DNA of 64,000 nucleotides, taken from assembly GCF_040537815.1 (NCBI RefSeq), contig NZ_JBEWSZ010000007.1:1-64000 (forward strand), read 5' to 3'. The DNA is from Mesorhizobium shangrilense (GTDB lineage Bacteria; Pseudomonadota; Alphaproteobacteria; Rhizobiales; Rhizobiaceae). The translations under genes and the position numbers were made by a program. The notes beneath the pieces are model-generated. The model worked only from the letters and a program-made list of their open reading frames with translations, did not search any database and was not told the DNA's origin. Shown here piece after piece: positions 1 through 8,350 of this stretch; within the stretch, counting starts at the first letter, position 1, and the number at the start of each line of letters is the position of its first letter.

Positions 1-157
1 GCTCGTAGACGATGCGAGCGTCGGGCTCTCCCAGCCACGTCATGAAGGCCTTGTGGCCGCCATTGTCGTTGGCAAAGCGGCGACTCGCACCGTCGCTCAG
101 CCTGTGGGTGTCGAGATGGTCTTTCGATATGTCGACCCCGATGGTATCGTTGGTCAT
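1..157 (-). mobile_element. IS110-family transposase, 5' end only (cut by window edge)
   Basis: The minus strand opens with ATG at 157 and stays open to base 1. The 52 visible codons contain GVDISKDHLDTH, followed by RFANDNGGHKAF and then WLGEP. This is the start of the DEDD (RuvC-like) catalytic domain of IS110/IS1111 transposases, with the first catalytic Asp at about residue 9. The rest of the gene, including the C-terminal Ser-containing Tnp domain, lies outside the window, so intactness cannot be judged. IS110 elements insert without long terminal inverted repeats; in the IS110 subgroup the non-coding end upstream of the transposase encodes a bridge RNA. Family assignment is from motif recognition only. 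Confidence 0.8.
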
Positions 158-364
158 CTTTCGCTTGTCCTGTGCTTGTCATCCGGAGCCGAACTCCGGG
201 TATCCGTTCAGGCCTCAAGAGAAAGACGAGGGCGATCCGACTCTAGCTCGACCCGTTAAACGGTCCGCAATTCCACCGATCCGACCCTCGCCGCTGAGGG
301 AGGGCGGCTACCCTCTCCCAGCGGTTCCTTTCTGACCCGTTCGGCAGCAAATGTCGTAAGACAA
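158..364 (-). other. Non-coding flank of the IS110 element, structured, possible bridge-RNA region
   Basis: No coding signal is visible here. The stretch lies directly upstream of the transposase start. It contains a 6-bp hairpin with a 5-nt loop (183-188 with 194-199) and a strong stem of about 14 pairs with two mismatches (291-304 with 311-324, loop 305-310). In IS110-subgroup elements the RNA that guides target and donor choice is encoded at this place. I cannot define the exact element end, and the assignment as a bridge RNA is inference. Confidence 0.35.
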
Positions 365-463
365 GCAATTCCAATGTGAAACCGTTTTCCGTTTGGAATT
401 CCGTCAAAACAAAGGGATAGGGCGGTTCTGCAATTCCGCGAGACGATGAACAACCTAATCTAG
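365..463. repeat. Rhizobial dispersed palindromic repeat, copy 1
   Basis: About 100 bp, closely matching the unit at 16208-16312. Both copies share the order CAATTCCA, GTGAA, ACGGTTTT or CCGTTTTCC, GGAATT, CAAAACAAAG, GATAG, TTCCG and CGATGAA, ending in CTAG. Units of this form are common between genes in Mesorhizobium, Sinorhizobium and related genera and fold as hairpins. This copy is more diverged at its ends than copy 2. Confidence 0.65.
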
Positions 464-584
464 GCTGAGATGCGCCTTTCCCGGGCCGCGCACTCGGGCG
501 GCGCAAAGGCGTGTGGAGACAGCTTGTCTGACTCCCCCCGCCCCCAGCCTTGACCGCATCAACACGATGGATTGTAGGCCGATA

Positions 585-1724
585 TCAGAGCAGGCGCCCT
601 AGAAGCGCGATCAGTTCACTCTGCTTGTGGGTGTCGGTCTTCTGAAAGATCACCTTCAGCCTGTGCCTGGCCGTTTCGGAAGCTATCCCCAGCATGTCGG
701 CGGCTTCTTTCAGCGAATGGCCAAGCAAAAGCATCTCGCACAGCCTCTGTTCAGAGAGCGTCAGGCCGAAGGCCGTGGCCAGATCCGCTACCGTACCGGC
801 TTCAGCCGGCACGGACAGGTCGCGCACGATGACGAGAAAGAGCGGACCGCCGGAAAACAGGGAGCGCATCCCGGCTCCCCTGGGAAGGCGCGTAACGCCG
901 ATCTGATAAGCACCATCGGCAAAGAAGACGCGTGTTGTCGTACCAGGCTCTACGCCGGCCGCCCAAAGGCGCAGCGTATCCGCCAGCCAGCCATTGATAT
1001 CGTATGCCGATAGCGAAAACTTGCCGGCTCGCATCGAGACCACCTTGCGGCGCTGGAATTCGCTCTCGGCCCGGGCGTTCGCCTCCTTGACCTTCAGTTG
1101 CTCGTCGACGACGCACGCGACATCGCCGGAACGCGAAACAATCGCAGCAGCCGACCTTTCGCGCTCCATGGCCTGTTCGAACAGGCGTGCTGCTTCAGCC
1201 GATCGCAGCAGCGGCCGGCTGATGGCGAGCAGCAATTCCGACACGTGTCGGTCATAGCTGTCGGCGCGATCGAGCCCATAATGCACCGCTACCGCGGCCA
1301 GGTTCTGGTCACCCGCTTCCAGAATGATCGCCGCCCCCGCGCGCAGTTCGGGATGCAGCCAGTCGTAAAATTCCGTATGACTGAAGCTGCCGGAAGGGCA
1401 GTCACGCTCGCTGACCATCACCGTGCCGGACGCGACGGAGCGCATCGGCGCAATCCATGGATTCAAGGTACAATAATATTGCCGATAGCTGGCCTCGTCA
1501 TCCGGATTCATGTTCAGGACGCGGTCATAGTCGACCCTGTTCCGGCGCAGGTCGAGACGCTGGAACACGATGCACGTGCCGGGAAACGCGCCCCCAAGCA
1601 TCTCAACAAAATCGTCCCACGCACTCGCATCGAAAACGGCGCGCTCAGCCGTTTCAGCGATCCGGGCGGACGTGTCGGTTATGAATTTCTGGTCAAAGAC
1701 AGTGTTCTGCAATTGCTCCCCCAA
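585..1724 (-). CDS. LuxR-family transcriptional regulator
   Basis: A 379-residue protein. The C-terminal 65 residues form a LuxR/GerE helix-turn-helix: a stretch with LTLSEQRLCEMLLLGHS, then KEAADMLGIASETARHRLK and a terminal FQKTDTHKQSELIALL helix. The first 300 residues have no receiver-type phosphorylation motif or recognisable autoinducer-binding domain; this unassigned sensor region is typical of stand-alone LuxR proteins in rhizobia. The start used is TTG at 1724; no well-placed ATG with a ribosome-binding site precedes the conserved part, so the N-terminus is uncertain. It is monocistronic, and its ligand and targets cannot be inferred from the neighbours. Confidence 0.8.
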   Translation of the reverse strand: MGEQLQNTVFDQKFITDTSARIAETAERAVFDASAWDDFVEMLGGAFPGTCIVFQRLDLRRNRVDYDRVLNMNPDDEASYRQYYCTLNPWIAPMRSVASGTVMVSERDCPSGSFSHTEFYDWLHPELRAGAAIILEAGDQNLAAVAVHYGLDRADSYDRHVSELLLAISRPLLRSAEAARLFEQAMERERSAAAIVSRSGDVACVVDEQLKVKEANARAESEFQRRKVVSMRAGKFSLSAYDINGWLADTLRLWAAGVEPGTTTRVFFADGAYQIGVTRLPRGAGMRSLFSGGPLFLVIVRDLSVPAEAGTVADLATAFGLTLSEQRLCEMLLLGHSLKEAADMLGIASETARHRLKVIFQKTDTHKQSELIALLGRLL

Positions 1725-1818
1725 GCCCGCGTAGTTTTCATCACGCGGGCAGCCAAATCAAGGGTAAGCGGCAGGGTCTGTTATCATCCTATTTTCCCGA
1801 TCTGGAATGCTTCCTTGA

Positions 1819-2325
1819 TCATTGCCTGATGAACGCGCCCGAGTAGGTCTGGCCGGCGAGCGTATAGGTTCCAGCAAGGGTTCCGTCGGACAGCATGTTG
1901 AAGCTGATGTCCGCGCCATTCGGGAGGCGCCCAAGCTTCAACGTGGTCCCCGCAATTCTCCCGGCGCCGGCGGCCTCTCCCGGATTGTTGTCGCCCAGGT
2001 TTCCCCATGCATAGGTGACCGTCACCTGTCCGTTCGAGGAGACGGATTGAACGGCCAGTTTTCCTTCATATTGGCCCTCCAGGCGCCCCGCCCATATGCC
2101 CGAAAAGGCAGCGTATCTTGTTGGGACGTTTTTCGCGGGCGGGGTGATTGTCACGGATTGATCCATGATTGCCGAACCCGGGGAAGACGCGGCGGGAACG
2201 GAGGCAGCCTGAGGAGGAATGATCGCGGGATTCGACGCAGGTTCGAGAGCGGGTTGCGGCGCTTCAGGTGCCGATTGGCACGCGGCGAGCGCGAGCACCG
2301 CGAAGCCAAGCATCGTGTTCCGCAT
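1819..2325 (-). CDS. Outer-membrane or periplasmic lipoprotein, function unknown
   Basis: A 168-residue protein with a classical lipoprotein signal: MRNTMLGFAVLALAAC, with a lipobox LAAC and Cys at about residue 16, then a Pro/Ala-rich linker to about residue 60. The C-terminal 110 residues contain FSGIWAGRLEGQYEGKLAV, a Gly/Thr-rich beta-like fold seen in small secreted rhizobial proteins. The start is ATG at 2325, preceded by AGTGGAGGA at good spacing; a GTG four codons upstream lies inside that site and is rejected. It follows no obvious operon. No enzymatic motif is visible. Confidence 0.7.
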   Translation of the reverse strand: MRNTMLGFAVLALAACQSAPEAPQPALEPASNPAIIPPQAASVPAASSPGSAIMDQSVTITPPAKNVPTRYAAFSGIWAGRLEGQYEGKLAVQSVSSNGQVTVTYAWGNLGDNNPGEAAGAGRIAGTTLKLGRLPNGADISFNMLSDGTLAGTYTLAGQTYSGAFIRQ

Positions 2326-2457
2326 CAAATCCTCCACTTTGTTTCTCCGAGCAGAACGAACAATTGAGGTCCCGGCGTCCGCCCCTCAAACCGGCATCCC
2401 GCGCTGCAGGGCATTTCACATTAGGCTGATGCTGCCAAGCGGCATAGTGCGATCGCG

Positions 2458-2527
2458 GCACCAGGCCCGGAAGACGTGCCGGCGTCATTGATTTAGTTGG
2501 CTTTTCGTGGGTCAAAATCAGAGGTCA
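2458..2527. repeat. 95-bp-class dispersed repeat, copy A (partial)
   Basis: It shares with copies B (3730-3826) and C (57009-57105) the ordered blocks GGCCCGGA, GACGT, CATTG, TTGGCTTTT(T)CGTGG and AAAATCAGAGGTC. The match stops where the AsnC coding sequence begins, so this copy lacks the CTTCCCGTATCGTTCCGCA block. It supplies the TTG start and first codons of the regulator. Confidence 0.55.
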
Positions 2528-3012
2528 TTGACGACCTCGATCGTGAGATCATCCGTTATCTCTCTGAAGACGGACGCCTTTCGGCGGCCGAGATTGCAGG
2601 CAGGATGGGAGGCGCGTCGGAGCGCACCATCCGCAATCGCATTGCCGCGCTGTTGCAGGCCAAGATGATCGTCATCGGGGCTATTCCCGATCCAGTGGCG
2701 CTTGGACGCGACGTTCAGGTTGAACTGATCATCGAGGTCGAACCGGGGCGATCGGAGGAAGTCGCGATCCTGCTCGCCGAATATGACGAGATTGGCTATC
2801 TCGCCGCGACCAGCGGCTCGTCGAACCTTAGCGCTTCGCTTTTCGTCACCGACCATGCGGCGCTTCTGGAGTTCATCGACCAGGAGCTGGGCAAGCTGCC
2901 CGGTGTCAGCCGGGTGACGAGCCTCGTTGTCCTGCGGCTCTACAAGGTTTTCGGCACAAGGACGACCGCGCTTCCCCGTGGAACAGGCCCCAGCGCCAAG
3001 AAGAAGGGATAA
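2497..3012 (+). CDS. Lrp/AsnC-family transcriptional regulator
   Basis: A 171-residue protein with the AsnC layout: an N-terminal winged helix (IDDLDREIIRYLSEDGR, AAEIAGRMGGASERTIRNRI, about residues 11-55) and a C-terminal ligand-binding RAM-type domain (about residues 65-155). The only in-frame start is TTG at 2497, and the first 12 codons lie inside a dispersed repeat (2458-2527), so the native start was probably replaced by a recombination event or the N-terminus is extended. Three bases downstream begins a truncated hyuA-like start. The original arrangement was probably regulator plus hydantoinase-type gene, now broken. DNA binding may still work because the helix-turn-helix is intact. 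Confidence 0.75.
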   Translation: MAFRGSKSEVIDDLDREIIRYLSEDGRLSAAEIAGRMGGASERTIRNRIAALLQAKMIVIGAIPDPVALGRDVQVELIIEVEPGRSEEVAILLAEYDEIGYLAATSGSSNLSASLFVTDHAALLEFIDQELGKLPGVSRVTSLVVLRLYKVFGTRTTALPRGTGPSAKKKG

Positions 3013-3015
3013 CCC

Positions 3016-3616
3016 ATGCTGCGCATCGGGGTGGACGTGGGCGGAACCAATACGGATGCGGCGCTGCTGAAAGGCCAGGCACTTCGCCGCGCGCGGCAAA
3101 AAATCGGGGTCGTGTCGCAGAACCCCTACCTCTCGCTTAGCCCACGACTGACGATTGCGGAAATCCTTGCCGAACCCATGCTTGCGCAAGGACAACGACC
3201 AGGCCCCAGCATGCGGAGAAAGATCGCGGGCCTGTTATCGGACTGTGGCCTGCCTGCTGATTTCCTTGAGCGGCGAGCGCGTGAGCTTTCCGGTGGTCAG
3301 GCGCAACGAGTAGCGATCGCGCGGGCGTTGGCGTTGGAACCTGGGCTCATGATACTTGATGAGCCCACCTCGGCGCTGGATGTTTCCGTGCAGGCGCAGA
3401 TCCTAAACCTGTTGTCGGACTTGAAGGAAAGTCGGGGTTTGTCGATGCTGTTGGTCACTCACAACCTTAAAGCTGTCGCGCATATTTCCGACGCCCTTCA
3501 TGTGTCGCGGCGATGTTGTCGAATTTGGCAGGGCCGAAGAAGTGATGAGAGCGCCCACTCAGGAATACACGCGCGAACTGCTCTCCTTTGGCCTTCGCAT
3601 CAGGCCAACACGTTAG
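3016..3616 (+). pseudogene. Fusion remnant: hyuA start joined to the C-terminal half of an oligopeptide ABC ATPase, frameshifted
   Basis: The first 20 codons (IGVDVGGTNTDAALL) are the nucleotide-binding start of a hydantoinase/oxoprolinase A subunit. At about 3076 the frame continues without a stop into the C-terminal half of a DppF/OppF-type ATPase: Q-loop region VVSQNPYLSLSPR, signature LSGGQAQRVAIARAL, Walker B LMILDEPTSALD and H-loop LLVTHN. Walker A is missing. At about 3500 the reading frame slips; the natural C-terminus (RGDVVEFGRAEEVM, then EYTRELLSFG) continues in another frame to TAG at 3614-3616. This is a deletion or recombination junction plus a frameshift, so no working ATPase is expected. 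The open frame runs on to 3984 only by chance. Confidence 0.8.
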
Positions 3617-4100
3617 GCAAATTCCACCATGGTCCCACCAGGTTTCTTTCGAACGCCAGAAGCCTACGAGATAAAATGAATTCACGCGTGAAGGCTTTCG
3701 GGCAAGCCATGGACATTTTAGCTATGGACTATGGTGCGCCCGGAGGATGCGCCGCGAACATTGGTTTCATTGGCTTTTTCGTGGCTAAAATCAGAGGTCT
3801 TCCCGTATCGTTCCGCACGGTTCCACGATCGCATTATGGTCGGACCTCTGTGTCCGTCCGGTATAATGAGGTCGTGGGCAGCCCTTCGAGCTCGATAATG
3901 CTGGCGACGGCGGCGATCGCCACGATCGGACTGTTCGCCGCTTTGCCTACCCGGCTACTCTCCGGCAACGACTTGCGGCCTTGAACACCGCAAGATTCAA
4001 ACCCACAAGAAGCAATCGTCTATTCGTGTCGATGAGATCGGCGAAGAACCTTCTCGACAGGTCGATCCGACAGGGCGGCAAATCCAGATTTCGCAAGCCA
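3617..4100. other. Gene-poor scar region
   Basis: Apart from repeat copy B (3730-3826) no gene can be supported. The long forward frame through here is the out-of-frame tail of the ABC pseudogene and shows no domain. Short coding-like stretches occur in both directions (for example minus strand 3840-3990), but none has a start, a ribosome site or a recognisable motif. It looks like residue from gene loss. Confidence 0.5.
3730..3826. repeat. 95-bp-class dispersed repeat, copy B
   Basis: Aligns without gaps, at roughly 80 percent identity by eye, to 57009-57105. The longest exact blocks are CTTTTTCGTGG and TCTTCCCGTATCGTTCCGCA. One end carries TATGGTG-GCCCGGAGGA. Together with copy A it brackets the damaged AsnC/hyuA/ABC segment. 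Confidence 0.7.
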
Positions 4101-4874
4101 CTACATCAGAGACGCGGTCGCCAGGCGACTGCCGGCGACGTTCGGCTTCTTGTCACCAACGTATTCAACGTTCGTGTCCACCATCCGATCGCTGTCGATA
4201 CCTGCCGCGGTCAAAATGTCCATCATCACTTTCACACGCTGCTTAGCCAGTTCCTTGTTCGTCTTTGCAGCGTTGGCGCCAGTGAATTCCTTGGCCGCCA
4301 AAGCAGTCAGTTCGACATTGCAGCGCGAGTCTCGAATGCTCGCAGCAAACTTCTCGAGGTCGTCCTTGACCTGCGGTGAAATTACAGACGACTGGCTGCT
4401 GAAAAAGAGGTCGACCTGTACCGGGCTTCGCTTCTCATATCGCCGGCACGATATCCCTTGCTTCGGCAGCGTGTACAAGGTCGCGCTCCGCGCTGCGTTT
4501 GTGTCGGCAGCGCCGTCGTCAACCCAATGCTGAACTGTCAGCACCATTTCGGGCTTGACGCCCTGCGCCTTGAGAAAGTCGCCTGCTGCATTGAGCCTGT
4601 GCCCGGCCAGGTCGTAAGCTTTATCGCCTTCCTTGCTCGCCGTTGCGTAAAGCCTGTAGCCGCAATCGCGCCCTGCGTCCTTGATAAAAGCCTTCAACGC
4701 GTTCGCGGAATCGCCCGATATCTTGCTGTCACCCTTTTTGAAAAGGACGTGATACGAGTTCCACTGTACGCATTTTGGCCCCACGTCACGTTCCTGGGCG
4801 GCCGCTCCGAAAGACGCCGCGCTCCCGGCCATGACAATGATAAATGCCAGAGCGAGATAGGAAAATTTGTTCAT
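4101..4874 (-). CDS. Exported protein with tandem OmpA-like domains
   Basis: A 257-residue protein with a Sec signal peptide (MNKFSYLALAFIIVMAGSAA, cleavage near residue 26). Two OmpA/MotB-like units follow: residues about 40-125 (VLFKKGDSKISGDSANALKAF) and about 150-240 (VDLFFSSQSSVISPQVKDDL and ELAKQRVKVMMDIL). In canonical OmpA domains the second half carries the peptidoglycan-binding Asp and Arg; the second unit retains RV-K-type residues but is divergent. Four or more Cys residues suggest disulfides. The start is supported by GGGAGG ten bases upstream. It probably sits in the periplasm, perhaps cell-wall linked; its relation to the neighbouring polysaccharide genes is unknown. Confidence 0.65.
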   Translation of the reverse strand: MNKFSYLALAFIIVMAGSAASFGAAAQERDVGPKCVQWNSYHVLFKKGDSKISGDSANALKAFIKDAGRDCGYRLYATASKEGDKAYDLAGHRLNAAGDFLKAQGVKPEMVLTVQHWVDDGAADTNAARSATLYTLPKQGISCRRYEKRSPVQVDLFFSSQSSVISPQVKDDLEKFAASIRDSRCNVELTALAAKEFTGANAAKTNKELAKQRVKVMMDILTAAGIDSDRMVDTNVEYVGDKKPNVAGSRLATASLM

Positions 4875-4951
4875 TTTCTTGGTACCTCCCGCGCTAACTC
4901 ATTGTAATACCGCACTCATCCCTTGACAAGATGCCACCGACGACGCGGCCG

Positions 4952-7900
4952 TCAGTCCCAAAGGAGCAACAGCTTGCGCCAAAAAGCATTGGATGGCGTC
5001 GGCTTCGAGCCGCGCGGTAGCCGGATGGCCAGATAGATCGTCAGCCATTTGCGATCTATCTCCCGGATCGAAACCTTCAAGTCATGCAGTTCGAAAGGTT
5101 CTGAGACCCGTGTCCATCCGGAGAATGCCAAGGCGCCGACCGGGACGTCGTGTTTCCAGACAAGCTTTTCTTCCTGCCTGCCCAGGGCCATGGCGAACTC
5201 GAATGGCGATGCATCCTCATGAGCGATTTCCACCGTCGCGATGACACTTCTGGCAAAGGCCGGGAAAGCGGAATTGAGGGCGGCAACAACCAGGCCACGC
5301 GTGTTCGGCCGCAGGAATATGCCGCCATCGTCGCCGGCGACGAGCAGCGTCGGCAGATCGGAGGGATAATCGGTCACAAGCGTTGAATGCTTCAGCTCGT
5401 CATTGGTCATCCGACGCATGCGCTGGCGTTGTTGCGGTGCGTTGAGGCGCGGACGCCTCGCGCCGGTCGAAACGACATGGCGGATCTGGATGGCTGAAAA
5501 GCCGCCGAGTACACGCGCGTCCGCGCGACTGCCGCATCTGACCGCGAGCAGCAGATCACGCCTGCCGGTTGCCGGGGATCGGGCGGTCGCCATTATCTCG
5601 CGCGGCTCGCGCGCCCGGCTGACATCGGCCCAACCACTCCCGCCATCACTCTCGAGGATGTGGGCGAGGTCGCCGAAGGTCTGGTTTTCCGCATCGACGA
5701 TCGCCAACTGAAACTGCGCACGGTCCGTGAGCTCCTCGTCGAGATAGACCCAACAGGTCGCGCCAGTAGCGCCCGGCGGGCAGACGCCCTTCAGCAAAGC
5801 CATCGCGACATTGCCGCCTTTGGCTTCGAGAAACAGCTGGTCCGGCGATTGTTCGACATAGCTCAGCAAGTCCGGATCCACATCCGGATACGAACCGACA
5901 TGAGCCAGACGCATGGGCTCGGCGGAGAGATACTCCTCGCGGTAAAGTGAAGAATGCAACTCCGGCATGGTCTCTTCCGCCGCAGCGTTGAGCATTTCCA
6001 CCACACCCAAGGCGAAGTCGGATCGCCCTGCATGGGCGAGCAGCGAAATCGCGGTATCCGCCCTGCCTTCGCGCGCGGCTATTTCGGCCAGCAACTGCAT
6101 TGCGTCTGCCGTATTGGCCGAACCCGTACTCAGCCTGAGATACCGTTCGTCGTTGACCCGCAGCTCCAAATTCCAGAGGTTGAGGTCCTTCTCGTGACTG
6201 GCGGTGTTCGAGCTGATGCCGAGTTCCACGAACATGTCCGTTTTCGCGAACTTGTGCTTTCGGAAAACGTCGATGATCGGCTTGCGATTCCTCAGCCACT
6301 CGGCATTTCGATTCATGCCCGTCGGCGCCGACCGATACCAATAGAGCGGCTCCGGGATGGTGACGATCTCGAGGCCTGCCAGGTCCGCGCGAAGGAAAAA
6401 CTCCCAATCGCTTGCGGAAAAGCCCCGCTGCTCGTTCAGATAACCTACCGTGTCGAATACCTCGCGCCGGAACATTGCATTGGCATCGCCATAGGGATTG
6501 ATGAGCAGGGTGATGTCCGTAGGTCCGCCGACCGGGAAGTAGAGCATGTAGCCACTTTTCGTGTCCGGCGGCACGAAGGGCTCATTGAGCCACTTGGCAA
6601 AGGTCGTGCAGATATCGGCGCCGGACTTTTGCATGCAGGCGACGAATGTACTGACGGCGTTCGGGAACAGTGCGTTGTCGTCGTCCAGGAACAGGATCAT
6701 CGAACCCTTGGCGGCACGGATTCCCGTGTTACGCGCCTTGCCGAGGAAGCCGTTCTTCTGCCGAATGATCCGCCAGCCACGCTGTTCGAACTCTGGCTCG
6801 AGCTCGGTCAACAACTGGATTGCATCTGGATCGGCGCTGCCGTCGTCAACGACGATCAATTCGATGTTGGGATAGTCCTGGTGTCGAACCGAGGCGATTG
6901 CCTGCGGTAAAAGGCGCGCCCGATTGTAGTGCGCCGTTATGATCGAAACGAGCGGCGCCCGGCTCCGGCTGCGACTGGAGACCTTATCGGGTTCACGGGA
7001 GAATTTCGCGTGCAGCTTGTTCCAGGTTTTCTCGCGCCCTTCCCTTTTTTGCCGCGGCTTCGCCGGGCCGAACGATCGGCTTTTCAGTACGGACGCAATC
7101 TTGGCCGCGATGGCGGACGCCGACGCTTCCATCATGACGGCGTCGACCGACTTCGAATGGAGCACGTCGCGTATGCTGCCGACGTCTGTCGCGACAAACG
7201 GGATCTCCTCGTCGAGGCACGTCAGTACATCAAGCGGAAGATGCGCAGCCGAGTGCGTAATCGCCACCAGCGCATGGCTCTGCCGCAGGTATCGGAAGAT
7301 CTCGGGCTCATCTCGAATGGGCAGGAACTTCAGCTTGAACGGCCACTGCCGCGCGCGTCGAACGATCATGCCGCCCGAATGCTCGCCCAGGACATGACCA
7401 AACGCTCCGACAACCGTCACCGCCAGATCGGTGACGCCGCTGTCGGCCAGACGATCCAGCGCATCACAGAACAGCATCAGTCCATCGCGCGCCTCTGTGC
7501 CCGAAAAATGAACCACTTCGGCAGTGGGCCGCTCTCGCGGCCTGTCGTGATTGACGACAAAGGTCGAGCGCCACTCCTGTGGCTCAAGGGGCGCCGCAAT
7601 GCGGCAGCTGGCGGGCAACTTCCATGCCGCCTTGGCCATCCAGTCGAGCAGAGACTGACCGGTGACAACAAGATGGTCGCACGTTTCGGCCGACGTCTTT
7701 TCCATGTGCGCGACGGTCATCTGCTCCTTTCGTTCGACCGCCCGGTTATTGGCTTCCAGCTTCCACATAAGCGGTTCATGAGCGAGCACGACGATCGAAG
7801 GAGGGTCGGGAAACACGCCCGTCCGCTTCGCAACCGCGGGGAAATGCGCCAGTCCGCCCTCAAGCGAAAAGTACACGATGTCGAAAGTGTTCTGCTTGAG

Positions 7901-8224
7901 GTAGTGGTAAACAGCTACCGAGTTCTTGTCGCTCGAATCCATGCCGCGCAGCAGCTCGGGCGACGGCGGCAGCAATTCGAGCCGCACCAGGAAATTGTCG
8001 AAGCACCATTTCCCCAGCCTGGCGATCTCCTGCTCGTCGGGCTGGCTGCCGAAAGGGCTCGGCACCCAAAGCAGCGTCACGGTGTCACCGGTTCCCGCCA
8101 GATGCTGGGCTAGCGCGTACGTCGCCGACCCGGGATCGGCTGTCACCGTCGAGCCGAACTCAACCTCCGAAACAATACACACACTGCTAGGCTTCTGGTT
8201 TGCCTGTCGCTTGCCCTTGGGCAT
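4952..8224 (-). CDS. Double-domain glycosyltransferase (GT4-like plus GT2)
   Basis: A 1090-residue protein. Residues about 15-410 resemble a GT-B (family 4) glycosyltransferase: VCIVSEVEFGS, then a Rossmann half with VVHFSGTEARDGLMLFCDAL and a C-terminal half with LDEEIPFVATDVGSIRDVL. Residues about 425-660 are a GT-A family 2 domain: VSIITAHYNRARLLPQAI, IELIVVDDGSADPDA, the metal-binding LFLDDDNALF, and SASDWEFFLRAD. The last 430 residues are unassigned. It is a paralogue of the protein at 13007-15712 with the same order of domains. ATG at 8224 is chosen over an upstream TTG. It probably adds two sugars in succession to a surface glycan. No membrane segments are seen. Confidence 0.85.
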   Translation of the reverse strand: MPKGKRQANQKPSSVCIVSEVEFGSTVTADPGSATYALAQHLAGTGDTVTLLWVPSPFGSQPDEQEIARLGKWCFDNFLVRLELLPPSPELLRGMDSSDKNSVAVYHYLKQNTFDIVYFSLEGGLAHFPAVAKRTGVFPDPPSIVVLAHEPLMWKLEANNRAVERKEQMTVAHMEKTSAETCDHLVVTGQSLLDWMAKAAWKLPASCRIAAPLEPQEWRSTFVVNHDRPRERPTAEVVHFSGTEARDGLMLFCDALDRLADSGVTDLAVTVVGAFGHVLGEHSGGMIVRRARQWPFKLKFLPIRDEPEIFRYLRQSHALVAITHSAAHLPLDVLTCLDEEIPFVATDVGSIRDVLHSKSVDAVMMEASASAIAAKIASVLKSRSFGPAKPRQKREGREKTWNKLHAKFSREPDKVSSRSRSRAPLVSIITAHYNRARLLPQAIASVRHQDYPNIELIVVDDGSADPDAIQLLTELEPEFEQRGWRIIRQKNGFLGKARNTGIRAAKGSMILFLDDDNALFPNAVSTFVACMQKSGADICTTFAKWLNEPFVPPDTKSGYMLYFPVGGPTDITLLINPYGDANAMFRREVFDTVGYLNEQRGFSASDWEFFLRADLAGLEIVTIPEPLYWYRSAPTGMNRNAEWLRNRKPIIDVFRKHKFAKTDMFVELGISSNTASHEKDLNLWNLELRVNDERYLRLSTGSANTADAMQLLAEIAAREGRADTAISLLAHAGRSDFALGVVEMLNAAAEETMPELHSSLYREEYLSAEPMRLAHVGSYPDVDPDLLSYVEQSPDQLFLEAKGGNVAMALLKGVCPPGATGATCWVYLDEELTDRAQFQLAIVDAENQTFGDLAHILESDGGSGWADVSRAREPREIMATARSPATGRRDLLLAVRCGSRADARVLGGFSAIQIRHVVSTGARRPRLNAPQQRQRMRRMTNDELKHSTLVTDYPSDLPTLLVAGDDGGIFLRPNTRGLVVAALNSAFPAFARSVIATVEIAHEDASPFEFAMALGRQEEKLVWKHDVPVGALAFSGWTRVSEPFELHDLKVSIREIDRKWLTIYLAIRLPRGSKPTPSNAFWRKLLLLWD

Positions 8225-8350
8225 TGCGCCTGCCTTAGAACCAACGCCCAATTAGTCCCCCTCATCCGCTGGCTTTTCTCGATACAGTCTTGCCAGCTGT
8301 TGGATAGTACTTTCGTAATTGTCTCGCAGGCTTACCAAGGCACAATAACG

